Below, piece after piece: positions 1 through 6,457 of a stretch of 16,395 nucleotides of DNA (its first letter is position 1; each line of letters starts with the position of its first letter). The position numbers and the translations under genes were made by a program. Source of the DNA: an uncultured Bacilli bacterium (GTDB lineage Bacteria > Bacillota_I > Bacilli_A > RF39 > UBA660); contig CAKOIJ010000022.1 of assembly GCA_934086775.1 (NCBI GenBank), forward strand, positions 1-16,395, written 5' to 3'. The notes below the pieces were generated by a model. The model saw only the letters and a list, made by a program, of their open reading frames with translations. It searched no databases and had not been told where the DNA came from.

Positions 1-90
1 AAAGTACATGAAAAACTAGAGTTATTAGTTGTTAGTAATAACCCCCCCCCCAAGTACTTTATTTTGTACTAAAGTGTTTTCGTTTTTCAT
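1..90 (-). CDS. 5' end of an unknown ORF, out of frame at a G10 tract (possibly phase-variable)
   Basis: An ATG at 90-88 follows a clear Shine-Dalgarno sequence (GGGAGAAG) that lies in the 14-nt gap after the rny stop codon, so this looks like a real start translated from the rny transcript. Thirteen codons (MKNENTLVQNKVL) lead into ten consecutive G. As written the frame closes at a TAA (27-25) after 21 codons. With nine (or twelve) G the frame would stay open to the window edge; with eleven it also closes. I do not recognise the product, and only about 29 residues could be read in the open frame. It is either a phase-variable gene in the OFF state, a decayed gene, or a homopolymer sequencing or assembly error. 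The start is well supported; the rest is inference. Confidence 0.5.
42..51. repeat. C10/G10 homopolymer tract
   Basis: Ten consecutive C on the plus strand (G on the coding strand of the flanking ORF), in DNA where G or C runs above five are otherwise almost absent. It begins 40 nt after the start codon of the ORF. Tracts of this kind are known slipped-strand mispairing sites in other bacteria. Confidence 0.9.
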
Positions 91-104
91 ATTCTTCTCC
101 CTTT

Positions 105-1658
105 CTATTTTGCAATTTCTTCTGCTCTTGTTTCTCTAATAACTACTACCTTAATAGTACCAGGATATTGCATTTCTTCTTCTACTCTGTCTTTTATATT
201 TCTTGCAATTTTATATGCTTTTAAATCATCTACTTCATCTGGTCTAACTATTACTCTTAGTTCCCTTCCAGCTTGCATTGCAAATGTTTTTTCTACACCA
301 TCTATTTCATTACCTATTTCTTCTAATTTTTGAAGTCTCTTTATATAATTTTCTAATGAATCATTTCTAGCACCAGGTCTAGCTGCAGATAATGTATCAG
401 CTATTGCTACTAATTCACTTATTATGTAATTTGGCTTCTTATCTCCATGGTGACTTTCTATAGAATTTATTACTACATCATTTTCACCATATTTTTTAGC
501 AAATTCACTTCCTAATTCAACATGTGACCCTTCTACTTCAAAATCAATTGCTTTTCCAATATCATGAAGTAGTCCTGCTCTTTTAGCAAGTGCCACATTC
601 TCTCCTAACTCGCTTGCTAACAGCCCAGCTAAATTAGCAACTTCTATCGAATGTTGAAGCGCATTTTGACCATAACTAGTTCTAAAATATAGTTTACCTA
701 TTAAAGTAACAAGTTCTGGATTAACTCTTGTAATACTTAAACTAAATAAAGCTTCTTCCCCTTTTTCTCTAATAATTCTTTTAAAGTCTTCACAAACCTT
801 ATCATATATTTCTTCTATTCTAGCTGGGTGTATTCTTCCATCTTTAATTAAAGTTTCAATAGTAACTTTTGCTATTTCTCTTCTCAAAGGATCAAAACTA
901 GAAAGAACAATTACTTCAGGAGTATCATCAATTATTAAATCCACTCCAGTTATGGCTTCTATTGTTCTAATGTTTCTACCCTCTCTACCAATAATTCTAC
1001 CTTTCATTTCATCATTTGGTAAAGTTATTGTACTTACTGTTTGTTCACTTGCTACATCAGAAGAATACTTTTGCATACTATTTACAATATATTCTTTTGC
1101 TTTCTTATCTGCTTCTAATTTAGCATCATTCTCTCTTTCTCTTAAGTAAATGGCAATCTCTTCACTCATGTCATCTTCTACTTTTTTCATAACTAAATCT
1201 CTAGCTTTTTCTTTGCTAAAACCACTTATCTTTTCTAGCAAAGCAATTTGTTCTTTTAATATAGACTCCATTTTAGCGTCTTTTTCTAGGGTTTCCTTTT
1301 GTTTGGCTAATAAATCTTTATCTCTTAAATCAAGATTCTTTTCTCTCTCAGAAAGTAATTCATCACGTTTATTTAAACTTCTTTCTCTATTTTCAACAAG
1401 TTCTTTTAATTCTAGTACTTCTTTTTTCTTTTCTTTTACTTCATCATCAGTTTCTTGTTTTAATTTAAAACTTTCTTCTTTTAATTCAAGTAGTTTATCT
1501 CTTTTTAATTTTTCAGCATCTTTTTCTGCTTTTTCTTTTATTTTATTAGCTATAATGGTTGCATTTTGTACTCTTAATTTGTTAATAACATAAAGAGTTA
1601 ATGCTCCCACAAGTGATCCTATAATAATTAGCAAAATGGAGATTAAAATATTATCCAT
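105..1658 (-). CDS. rny: Ribonuclease Y
   Basis: Membrane-anchored endoribonuclease that starts bulk mRNA turnover in Bacillota. The 517 residues match the family's usual length of about 520. In order: an N-terminal transmembrane segment (about residues 4-26), a long highly charged K/E-rich coiled coil (about 30-190), a KH RNA-binding domain with the GRIIGREGRNIR signature (about 220-232), and an HD phosphohydrolase domain with LLHDIGK (about residue 363) and a downstream SHHGD motif. The start is set by GGAGG eight bases before the ATG. It has its own consensus-like promoter and a 5' stem-loop, and the recA terminator insulates it from recA. The coiled-coil coding region is so purine-rich that long spurious ORFs appear on the opposite strand; these are not genes. 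Confidence 0.97.
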   Translation of the reverse strand: MDNILISILLIIIGSLVGALTLYVINKLRVQNATIIANKIKEKAEKDAEKLKRDKLLELKEESFKLKQETDDEVKEKKKEVLELKELVENRERSLNKRDELLSEREKNLDLRDKDLLAKQKETLEKDAKMESILKEQIALLEKISGFSKEKARDLVMKKVEDDMSEEIAIYLRERENDAKLEADKKAKEYIVNSMQKYSSDVASEQTVSTITLPNDEMKGRIIGREGRNIRTIEAITGVDLIIDDTPEVIVLSSFDPLRREIAKVTIETLIKDGRIHPARIEEIYDKVCEDFKRIIREKGEEALFSLSITRVNPELVTLIGKLYFRTSYGQNALQHSIEVANLAGLLASELGENVALAKRAGLLHDIGKAIDFEVEGSHVELGSEFAKKYGENDVVINSIESHHGDKKPNYIISELVAIADTLSAARPGARNDSLENYIKRLQKLEEIGNEIDGVEKTFAMQAGRELRVIVRPDEVDDLKAYKIARNIKDRVEEEMQYPGTIKVVVIRETRAEEIAK

Positions 1659-1690
1659 ATAATTTCCTCCATTACTATATATTTCTTAAA

Positions 1691-1710
1691 AGAAGTATTT
1701 TTATACTTCT
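1691..1710 (-). promoter_or_regulatory. Stem-loop at the expected 5' end of rny mRNA
   Basis: A perfect 8-bp inverted repeat (AGAAGTAT/ATACTTCT) with a 4-nt loop. The expected transcription start, about 7 nt past the -10 box, falls at its outer edge, so the rny mRNA would begin with this hairpin. It could shield the 5' end from decay or act as a weak terminator, since a short U run follows. Confidence 0.55.
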
Positions 1711-1716
1711 AATTCT

Positions 1717-1745
1717 ATTTTAAGATTATTTTACCATATTGTCAA
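1717..1745 (-). promoter_or_regulatory. Sigma-A promoter of rny
   Basis: TTGACA (1745-1740), a 17-nt spacer and TAAAAT (1722-1717): a perfect -35 and a five-of-six -10. It lies in the recA-rny gap just downstream of the recA terminator. Confidence 0.85.
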
Positions 1746-1766
1746 ATAAAATTTTTATTTATAAAG

Positions 1767-1787
1767 AAAAAAAGTCATCTCTGACTT
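1767..1787 (-). terminator. Rho-independent terminator of recA
   Basis: Stem AAGTCA/TGACTT with a GAGA tetraloop, followed by a T run on the minus strand. The 5' arm begins within the recA stop codon. Confidence 0.75.
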
Positions 1788-2799
1788 AAACTTCTTTATT
1801 AAAATTATAATGATTTCTTACTTTTTCATTAAGTTCATTAAATAACTCTCTATTTTCTTTTAATAATAATTTAACATTCTCTTTTCCTTGTCCAATTTTT
1901 TCTCCATTATAAGAATACCAAGCACCACTCTTTTCTAAAATATTTAAATTAGTAGCAATATCTATAATTTCTCCTTCTTTACTTACACCTTCACCATACA
2001 TAATTTCAACTTCAGCTGTTTTAAATGGAGGAGCCACTTTATTCTTAACAACTTTTACTACTGTTTTATTACCAACAACTTCAGTTCCTTGTTTAATTTG
2101 TTCACTTCTCCTTACATCAAGTCTTATTGATGAATAAAATTTAAGTGCTCTTCCACCTGGAGTAGTTTCTGGATTACCAAACATTACTCCAACTTTTTCT
2201 CTTAATTGGTTAATAAATATACAAATTGTATTAGTCTTATTAATTGCTCCACTTAATTTTCTAAGAGCTTGACTCATTAATCTTGCTTGAAGTCCTACAT
2301 GTGAATCACCCATTTCACCTTCAATTTCAGCTTGTGGTACTAAAGCTGCTACCGAATCAATTACTATTATACTCATTGCATTACTTCTAACTAGTGCTTC
2401 ACATATTTCTAAAGCTTGCTCTCCTGTGTCAGGTTGGCTTAGTAATAATTCATTTATATCAACACCTAGATTTCTAGCATAAACCGGATCTAATGCATGT
2501 TCAGCATCAATAAACGCTGCTCTTCCACCTTTCTTTTGTACTTCCGCGATAGCGTGAAGTGCAAATGTAGTCTTACCACTTGATTCAGGTCCATATATTT
2601 CTATAATTCTTCCCTTCGGATATCCTCCTACTCCTAAAGCAATATCTAGTGCCAAACTTCCAGAAGAAACAGTTTCTATATCTTTTACTCCTCCTTCTCC
2701 AAGTTTCATTATAGCCCCTTTACCAAATTGTTTTTCAATATTTTGTAAAACGTCTTCTAGTGTCTTATCCTTTTCATCTAATTTACTTACTTTTGCCAT
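1786..2799 (-). CDS. recA: Recombinase RecA
   Basis: ATP-dependent strand-exchange protein for homologous recombination and DNA-damage signalling. It shows the Walker A motif GPESSGKTT (about residues 70-78), Walker B IIVIDSVAAL (144-153), and the conserved INQLREKVGVMFGNPETTPG stretch with the DNA-binding L2 loop (from about 196). Its 337 residues are slightly below the usual 345-350, and the C-terminal tail lacks the strongly acidic run found in many RecAs. The start is fixed by AAAGGAGG just upstream of the ATG. It is transcribed alone, from a near-consensus promoter to its own terminator. A 16-bp palindrome lies in the leader. No LexA gene or convincing SOS box is visible, so SOS control cannot be claimed. 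Confidence 0.98.
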   Translation of the reverse strand: MAKVSKLDEKDKTLEDVLQNIEKQFGKGAIMKLGEGGVKDIETVSSGSLALDIALGVGGYPKGRIIEIYGPESSGKTTFALHAIAEVQKKGGRAAFIDAEHALDPVYARNLGVDINELLLSQPDTGEQALEICEALVRSNAMSIIVIDSVAALVPQAEIEGEMGDSHVGLQARLMSQALRKLSGAINKTNTICIFINQLREKVGVMFGNPETTPGGRALKFYSSIRLDVRRSEQIKQGTEVVGNKTVVKVVKNKVAPPFKTAEVEIMYGEGVSKEGEIIDIATNLNILEKSGAWYSYNGEKIGQGKENVKLLLKENRELFNELNEKVRNHYNFNKEV

Positions 2800-2813
2800 A
2801 ACTTTCCTCCTTT

Positions 2814-2829
2814 AAAGTAAATTTACTTT
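2814..2829. promoter_or_regulatory. 16-bp perfect palindrome in the recA leader
   Basis: AAAGTAAATTTACTTT, an uninterrupted inverted repeat between the predicted recA transcription start (about 2845) and its ribosome-binding site, which it abuts. It could be an operator or could arise by chance in AT-rich DNA. It does not match the CGAAC-N4-GTTCG SOS box of Bacillus. Confidence 0.45.
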
Positions 2830-2851
2830 CATATGCTTGCAACATACCTTT

Positions 2852-2880
2852 ATTTTATTAAAAGTTAGAATAAATGTCAA
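2852..2880 (-). promoter_or_regulatory. Sigma-A promoter of recA
   Basis: TTGACA (2880-2875), a 17-nt spacer and TAAAAT (2857-2852). The architecture is identical to the rny promoter. Transcription should start near 2845, leaving a leader of about 45 nt. Confidence 0.87.
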
Positions 2881-2882
2881 CT

Positions 2883-2911
2883 AAAAACAAAGAATTGCTC
2901 ATCCTTTGTTT
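2883..2911 (-). terminator. Terminator of the holin-lgt-trx-rlmB-sigH operon
   Basis: Arms AAACAAAG/CTTTGTTT (8 bp) around an 11-nt loop, running into TTTTT on the minus strand, just upstream of the recA promoter. The 112 nt between it and the sigma-factor stop codon (2912-3023) hold no supportable gene, only frames of about 20 codons or fewer. Confidence 0.6.
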
Positions 2912-3023
2912 ATGGTTTTAATGCTGTTCTTGGTACTACACATACTCCATCACTTCATTTATAAAATCATTACTAACAAGTCGATTTACTCTATTATGCA
3001 AGTTTCACATATTATTTACAATT

Positions 3024-3578
3024 TTATAAAGTCATTTCAACTTTACTCTTTATTCTTTCTAAAGTATTATAGATACTTTTAGTAGATTTACCTAGAATAT
3101 AAGCTATTTCCTTAGTAGTTAAATCTTCTTTTTTTAATTCATACACCTTTAATTCTTCATTAGATAATAAAGAAATAATCTCCATATCTCTTTCCTTTAA
3201 ATTAAGTTCATTTTCTGGTGAATATTGTTTACTAATTACTTTATTATAAAGATTTTTATCAAGTGATAAAATACCATTTTCTATTCTAGCCTTTTTTGTA
3301 TTTTGAATTTTAAATATATCAGATATTCTATTTTCTATATTATTTATTAGAAATGTTCTAAAAGTACTTGGTATATCACTATTAAAATACTTAATTGATT
3401 TTATAAATGTCAATAAACATTCTTGTTTTAAATCATTTCTATCTATATTTAATTCATTCATATTTTTAATATTCTTACTAACTAAAATTTCTATATCTTC
3501 ATTATATATTTTTATTAATTTATTAAATGCTTCTTCATCCTTATTTTTAGCTTTTTCTATTAATTCTAGTTCATTCAT
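3024..3578 (-). CDS. sigH: SigH-like RNA polymerase sigma factor
   Basis: A 184-residue sigma-70 family protein. Region 2 covers about residues 45-92: DRNDLKQECLLTFIKSIKYF resembles the core-binding and -10 recognition segment of Bacillus SigH. A middle LSLDKNLY segment matches the SigH linker. A C-terminal region 4 helix-turn-helix spans about 135-180 (TTKEIAYILGKSTKSIYNTL). In Bacillus, SigH drives the transition to stationary phase and sporulation, which fits the ger operon nearby. It lies directly after the rlmB-type gene, as in Bacillus but without yacP between. Its ATG overlaps the upstream stop (ATGA), so it is probably translationally coupled; a GAGGTG lies 11 nt upstream. It is shorter than Bacillus SigH (about 218 aa). 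Sigma family is certain; SigH orthology rests on similarity and synteny. Confidence 0.82.
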   Translation of the reverse strand: MNELELIEKAKNKDEEAFNKLIKIYNEDIEILVSKNIKNMNELNIDRNDLKQECLLTFIKSIKYFNSDIPSTFRTFLINNIENRISDIFKIQNTKKARIENGILSLDKNLYNKVISKQYSPENELNLKERDMEIISLLSNEELKVYELKKEDLTTKEIAYILGKSTKSIYNTLERIKSKVEMTL

Positions 3579-4291
3579 CTTGTCTTTAACACCTCATAAA
3601 TAAGAATACCAGCTGCTACGGAAGCATTTAAACTATTTACCTTTCCTTTAAGAGGAATACTTGCTATAAAATCACAATTATCTTTTATTATTTTCTTTAT
3701 ACCAAATCCTTCACTACCAATTATCAAAGCAATTTTACCAGAATAATCTATTTCTGTATAAGCTTTGCCTCCAGCCTCTGCTCCAACTATCCAAAAGCCC
3801 ATTTGTTTTAATTTAGAAATAGTACTTGTTAAGTTTGCTACTTTTACTATTTTAGAATTTGCAGTAGCCCCACTTGAAGTTTTAAGAACAACTGGTGTTA
3901 TATCACAGTTTCCTTTATTAGGTACTATTATATAGTCAACTCCGGCACATTCACATGTTCTTATAATTGCCCCAAAATTCCTAGGATCTTCTATTCTATC
4001 TAGAATTACTATAAAGTTAGCATTAAAATCATTCCTTATAGCATTAAAATCATTCCTTATAGCATTAAAATCTAAAAACTTATAATCTTCTATTTCAAGT
4101 ATAATTCCCTGATGATTTTCTTTAATAAGCTTATCCATTTCACTTTGAGTCTTATAAATATATTTTATCTTATTCCTCTTTATTAAAGAAAGTAACTCTT
4201 CATTATTAAAATTATCAAGCAAAAAAACATTCTTAACTACCACATTAGTATTTAATATTTCCCTTGCTACATTTTTTCCACATGCAAGCAT
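3575..4291 (-). CDS. rlmB: SpoU-family rRNA 2'-O-methyltransferase (RlmB/TrmH type)
   Basis: SAM-dependent SPOUT methyltransferase, probably the 23S rRNA Gm2251-type enzyme. An N-terminal substrate-binding domain opens with ACGKNVAREIL. A SPOUT knot domain follows with motif 1 LDRIEDPRNFGAIIRTCECA, motif 2 LIIGSEGFGI and motif 3 IPLKGKVNSLNASVAAGI. I place the start at the ATG at 4291 (238 aa). It overlaps the preceding stop as TAATG and has AAAGGGG eight bases upstream, whereas the GTG at 4300 would sit almost on that Shine-Dalgarno. A 21-bp in-frame tandem repeat lies in the linker between the two domains. The downstream sigH supports RlmB over other SpoU enzymes, but the exact rRNA target is inferred. 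Confidence 0.88.
   Translation of the reverse strand: MLACGKNVAREILNTNVVVKNVFLLDNFNNEELLSLIKRNKIKYIYKTQSEMDKLIKENHQGIILEIEDYKFLDFNAIRNDFNAIRNDFNANFIVILDRIEDPRNFGAIIRTCECAGVDYIIVPNKGNCDITPVVLKTSSGATANSKIVKVANLTSTISKLKQMGFWIVGAEAGGKAYTEIDYSGKIALIIGSEGFGIKKIIKDNCDFIASIPLKGKVNSLNASVAAGILIYEVLKTR
4018..4072. repeat. 21-bp tandem repeat, about 2.6 copies, inside rlmB
   Basis: Two perfect copies of a 21-nt unit (4021-4041 and 4042-4062) plus a 10-nt partial copy. Because 21 is a multiple of three, the repeat adds the heptad DFNAIRN twice, followed by DFNAN, without breaking the frame. It sits just before the catalytic domain. Confidence 0.93.
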
Positions 4292-5136
4292 TACTTCCAC
4301 CCCTTTACATATTCATTTGCTTTTATCGCAGCAACTGCCCCTTCACTTACAGCAGTAACTACTTGATATAATTCTTTTTTAGACAAATCACCACACACAA
4401 ATAAGCCATCTATGTTTGTTTTAGTACTTTCACTAACTATTTTATTATTTTGATATTCTAAATCAATATTATATAAATACTTTGGTTTTAAACTATTTTT
4501 AAAAAAAGTAAATATTCCATCCACAGTAAATGTTCCATTAGAAGTTTTTACTAAATATAAATTATTTTCTTCATTTATATTTTTTACAAAAGTATATTCA
4601 TAAATAATAATATTTTCCTTATTTAATAATTCTTTATTTTCTAATTTATCTTTAGTAATAACAATTATATCCTTAGCAAATTCACTTAAATAAAGAGTAT
4701 CATTTATTAAAGAATTATCTCCCAAAACTAATATTGATTTATCTTTATAAAGTGGTGCATCACATATAGCACATTTACTAAAAGAAAATTTATTATTCTC
4801 TTTTACCTCATTTCCACTAGATAAAATAACTGTCTTAGCTATATATTTACTTTTATTTGTTATTACTTTAAAAAAATTACCTTCTTTCACTAAATCAGTT
4901 ACTTTTTCTATTTTATAATCTATACCTAATTTATTTATATGATTAAACATATTAAATGCTAAATCAGACCCACTTACATTAGAAAAACCTGGGTAATTAT
5001 CAATTACTTTTATTTTATTAAGTAATCCTCCTGGAGTAGATTTTTCCAATATCAAAGTATTTAATTTTGATCTCTTTGCATAAATGCCTGCTGATATTCC
5101 AGCAGGCCCCATACCTATTATAATAGTATCGTACAT
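4291..5136 (-). CDS. Thioredoxin-reductase-like FAD disulfide oxidoreductase
   Basis: A 281-residue flavoprotein of the low-molecular-weight thioredoxin reductase type. The N-terminal FAD site is IIIGMGPAGISAGIYA (G8, G10, G13), the redox pair is CAIC (C122, C125), and the C-terminal FAD site is GLFVCGDLSKKELYQVV (from 244). It is shorter than typical TrxB (about 310). The second dinucleotide-binding motif is degenerate: LGDNSLINDT stands where TrxB has GGGDSAxE, and the HRR-type NADP-phosphate pocket is not visible. It may therefore take electrons from ferredoxin or another flavin source, as in clostridial FFTR-type enzymes, or simply have a divergent pyridine-nucleotide site. An AAGGGGGT Shine-Dalgarno sits in the 12-nt gap after lgt, and its stop overlaps the next start. 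The fold is secure; the electron donor and partner are not. Confidence 0.82.
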   Translation of the reverse strand: MYDTIIIGMGPAGISAGIYAKRSKLNTLILEKSTPGGLLNKIKVIDNYPGFSNVSGSDLAFNMFNHINKLGIDYKIEKVTDLVKEGNFFKVITNKSKYIAKTVILSSGNEVKENNKFSFSKCAICDAPLYKDKSILVLGDNSLINDTLYLSEFAKDIIVITKDKLENKELLNKENIIIYEYTFVKNINEENNLYLVKTSNGTFTVDGIFTFFKNSLKPKYLYNIDLEYQNNKIVSESTKTNIDGLFVCGDLSKKELYQVVTAVSEGAVAAIKANEYVKGWK

Positions 5137-5148
5137 ATTTTTACCCCC

Positions 5149-5970
5149 TTATAATTCAACAATTTCTACTTTCTCTAAATTATACATTTCTGTTAATTTA
5201 GGTTTTCTAGCTTGAATAAATATTATTATAGCCCCTACTACAACAAGAATGACACTAACCAACTGTGCAACTTTTATATTACCAAGCATTAAATTGTATT
5301 CATTACTTCTCATTCCTTCAAATATAAACCTACCTATACTATACCAAATTAAATATGCCCCTGTTTGCCAACCTAATCTAGTATATTTAAGTTTTCTTAA
5401 TATAATTATTAAAATAAATCCAAATAAACACCATAGTGATTCATAATAAAATAATGGTTCATAATATACTCCATTTACATTCATTCCATATATCACAAAA
5501 TCAGGAATAAACTTTAAATTTTTTAAATGTTCAAGTGTAGTTGGAAGTCCATAGACCTCACTATTAAAGAAATTACCCCATCTACCAAGAGCCTGCGCTA
5601 ATAATAAATAAGGAGCAATAATATCAAGCATTCTAAATGCAGATACTTTATATTTTTTAGAATATAAAATTAATGTTAATCCTCCAAATATTATACCTCC
5701 ATGTATAGCAAGTCCACCTTCCCATACTTTAAATATATCTGCAGGATGTGCTAAATAATAATCTAAATTAAATAAACAATAATACACCCTTGCACCAATA
5801 ATACCTACTACTATAGTCCAAAACAATAAATTAGTAATAAAATCCTTATCTAATTTAAATTTTTTAGCTTCACCATTAATTAATATAGTACTTATAATTA
5901 TAGCAACTAATATAAATATACTATACCACTTAATTTCAAATGAGCCTATTGTAAATGCTACTGGATTCAT
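5149..5970 (-). CDS. lgt: Prolipoprotein diacylglyceryl transferase
   Basis: Integral membrane enzyme that transfers diacylglycerol from phosphatidylglycerol to the lipobox cysteine of preprolipoproteins, the first step of lipoprotein maturation. The 273 residues carry about seven hydrophobic segments and the family signatures GGLAIHGG (about 85-92, with the conserved His), QALGRWGNFFNSEVYG (about 126-141) and a late GRFIFEGMR. Its Shine-Dalgarno (AAGAAGG) lies in the last codons of the upstream membrane-protein gene, four bases away, so the two are translationally coupled. In B. subtilis, lgt is also known as gerF because its loss blocks germination through GerAC, and here a GerC lipoprotein gene is in the divergent operon. 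Confidence 0.96.
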   Translation of the reverse strand: MNPVAFTIGSFEIKWYSIFILVAIIISTILINGEAKKFKLDKDFITNLLFWTIVVGIIGARVYYCLFNLDYYLAHPADIFKVWEGGLAIHGGIIFGGLTLILYSKKYKVSAFRMLDIIAPYLLLAQALGRWGNFFNSEVYGLPTTLEHLKNLKFIPDFVIYGMNVNGVYYEPLFYYESLWCLFGFILIIILRKLKYTRLGWQTGAYLIWYSIGRFIFEGMRSNEYNLMLGNIKVAQLVSVILVVVGAIIIFIQARKPKLTEMYNLEKVEIVEL

Positions 5971-5974
5971 ATTC

Positions 5975-6358
5975 TTACCTTCTTTCCCTTACTGGACTAA
6001 CTATTATATTATTTAAAAGTGCATTAATCACACTTATAAATAAAGCAATAAATATACCTGTTATCCATCCACTTAATACAAACTTACCTCCAAGTACCAA
6101 ACTGGTTAATTTAAGAATAATTACGTTTATAAATAAACTACTTATACCTAAAGTTAATATATTAATTGGAAGCATTAAATACTTAAGAAATGGTTTTAAG
6201 TACACACTAAATAAACTAATTATTATACTTGCTAAACAGGCATAGAAAAAACTTTCTATATATAAGCTTTTAAATAAATAGTCAGCAATAACCAAACTTA
6301 AAGCACCTGTTAATATTTCTAATAAAAATGTAATAAATTCTTTTCTTTTAATATTCAT
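5975..6358 (-). CDS. YvlD-like small membrane protein ('phage holin' family)
   Basis: A 127-residue, very hydrophobic protein with four predicted membrane segments (about residues 10-27, 35-55, 60-82 and 95-117) and a basic tail ending VRERR. It fits the four-TM family annotated as 'phage holin family' and exemplified by Bacillus YvlD. It is a chromosomal housekeeping-type gene, not evidence of a prophage: no phage genes are near. It is the first gene of the leftward operon, preceded by a GAGGG Shine-Dalgarno and a good promoter. Its function is not known; the link with lgt suggests an envelope role. Confidence 0.75.
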   Translation of the reverse strand: MNIKRKEFITFLLEILTGALSLVIADYLFKSLYIESFFYACLASIIISLFSVYLKPFLKYLMLPINILTLGISSLFINVIILKLTSLVLGGKFVLSGWITGIFIALFISVINALLNNIIVSPVRERR

Positions 6359-6383
6359 TTTTTCCCTCTTTCTTTATAATTAT

Positions 6384-6412
6384 ATTATATTAAAAATAAT
6401 TAATAAAAACAA
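6384..6412 (-). promoter_or_regulatory. Promoter of the holin-lgt-trx-rlmB-sigH operon
   Basis: TTGTTT (6412-6407), a 17-nt spacer and a perfect TATAAT (6389-6384), about 25 nt before the first start codon. It shares the 99-nt divergent gap (6359-6457) with the ger operon. I could not identify a convincing sporulation-sigma promoter for ger in that gap. Confidence 0.7.
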
Positions 6413-6457
6413 TATAAAGTTAAGTATAACTCAAAAATATATGATAATAATAAAAGT

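Noticed and set aside
952..1593. Two plus-strand ORFs (65 and 147 codons) opposite rny
   Set aside because: They are shadows of the purine-rich coiled-coil and KH coding sequence. They are low-complexity (Ser/Phe/Leu), and the minus strand encodes a complete RNase Y.
2800..2880. LexA/SOS box upstream of recA
   Set aside because: No CGAAC-N4-GTTCG-like site is present. The CATATG core near 2830 lacks matching flanks.
2912..3023. Small ORFs or a decayed gene between sigH and recA
   Set aside because: Only short frames of about 20 codons or fewer exist, with no clear start and no recognisable homology. One looks mildly protein-like (ending VCVVPRTALKP) but is closed by stops on both sides.
4291..4300. 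Upstream GTG start for rlmB at 4300
   Set aside because: It lies almost on top of the AAAGGGG Shine-Dalgarno. The ATG at 4291 has correct spacing and a typical TAATG overlap.
5975..6358. Prophage remnant suggested by the 'phage holin' family name
   Set aside because: No other phage gene, attachment site or composition shift is nearby. The four-TM YvlD-like family is common on Bacillota chromosomes, and the gene is part of a housekeeping operon.
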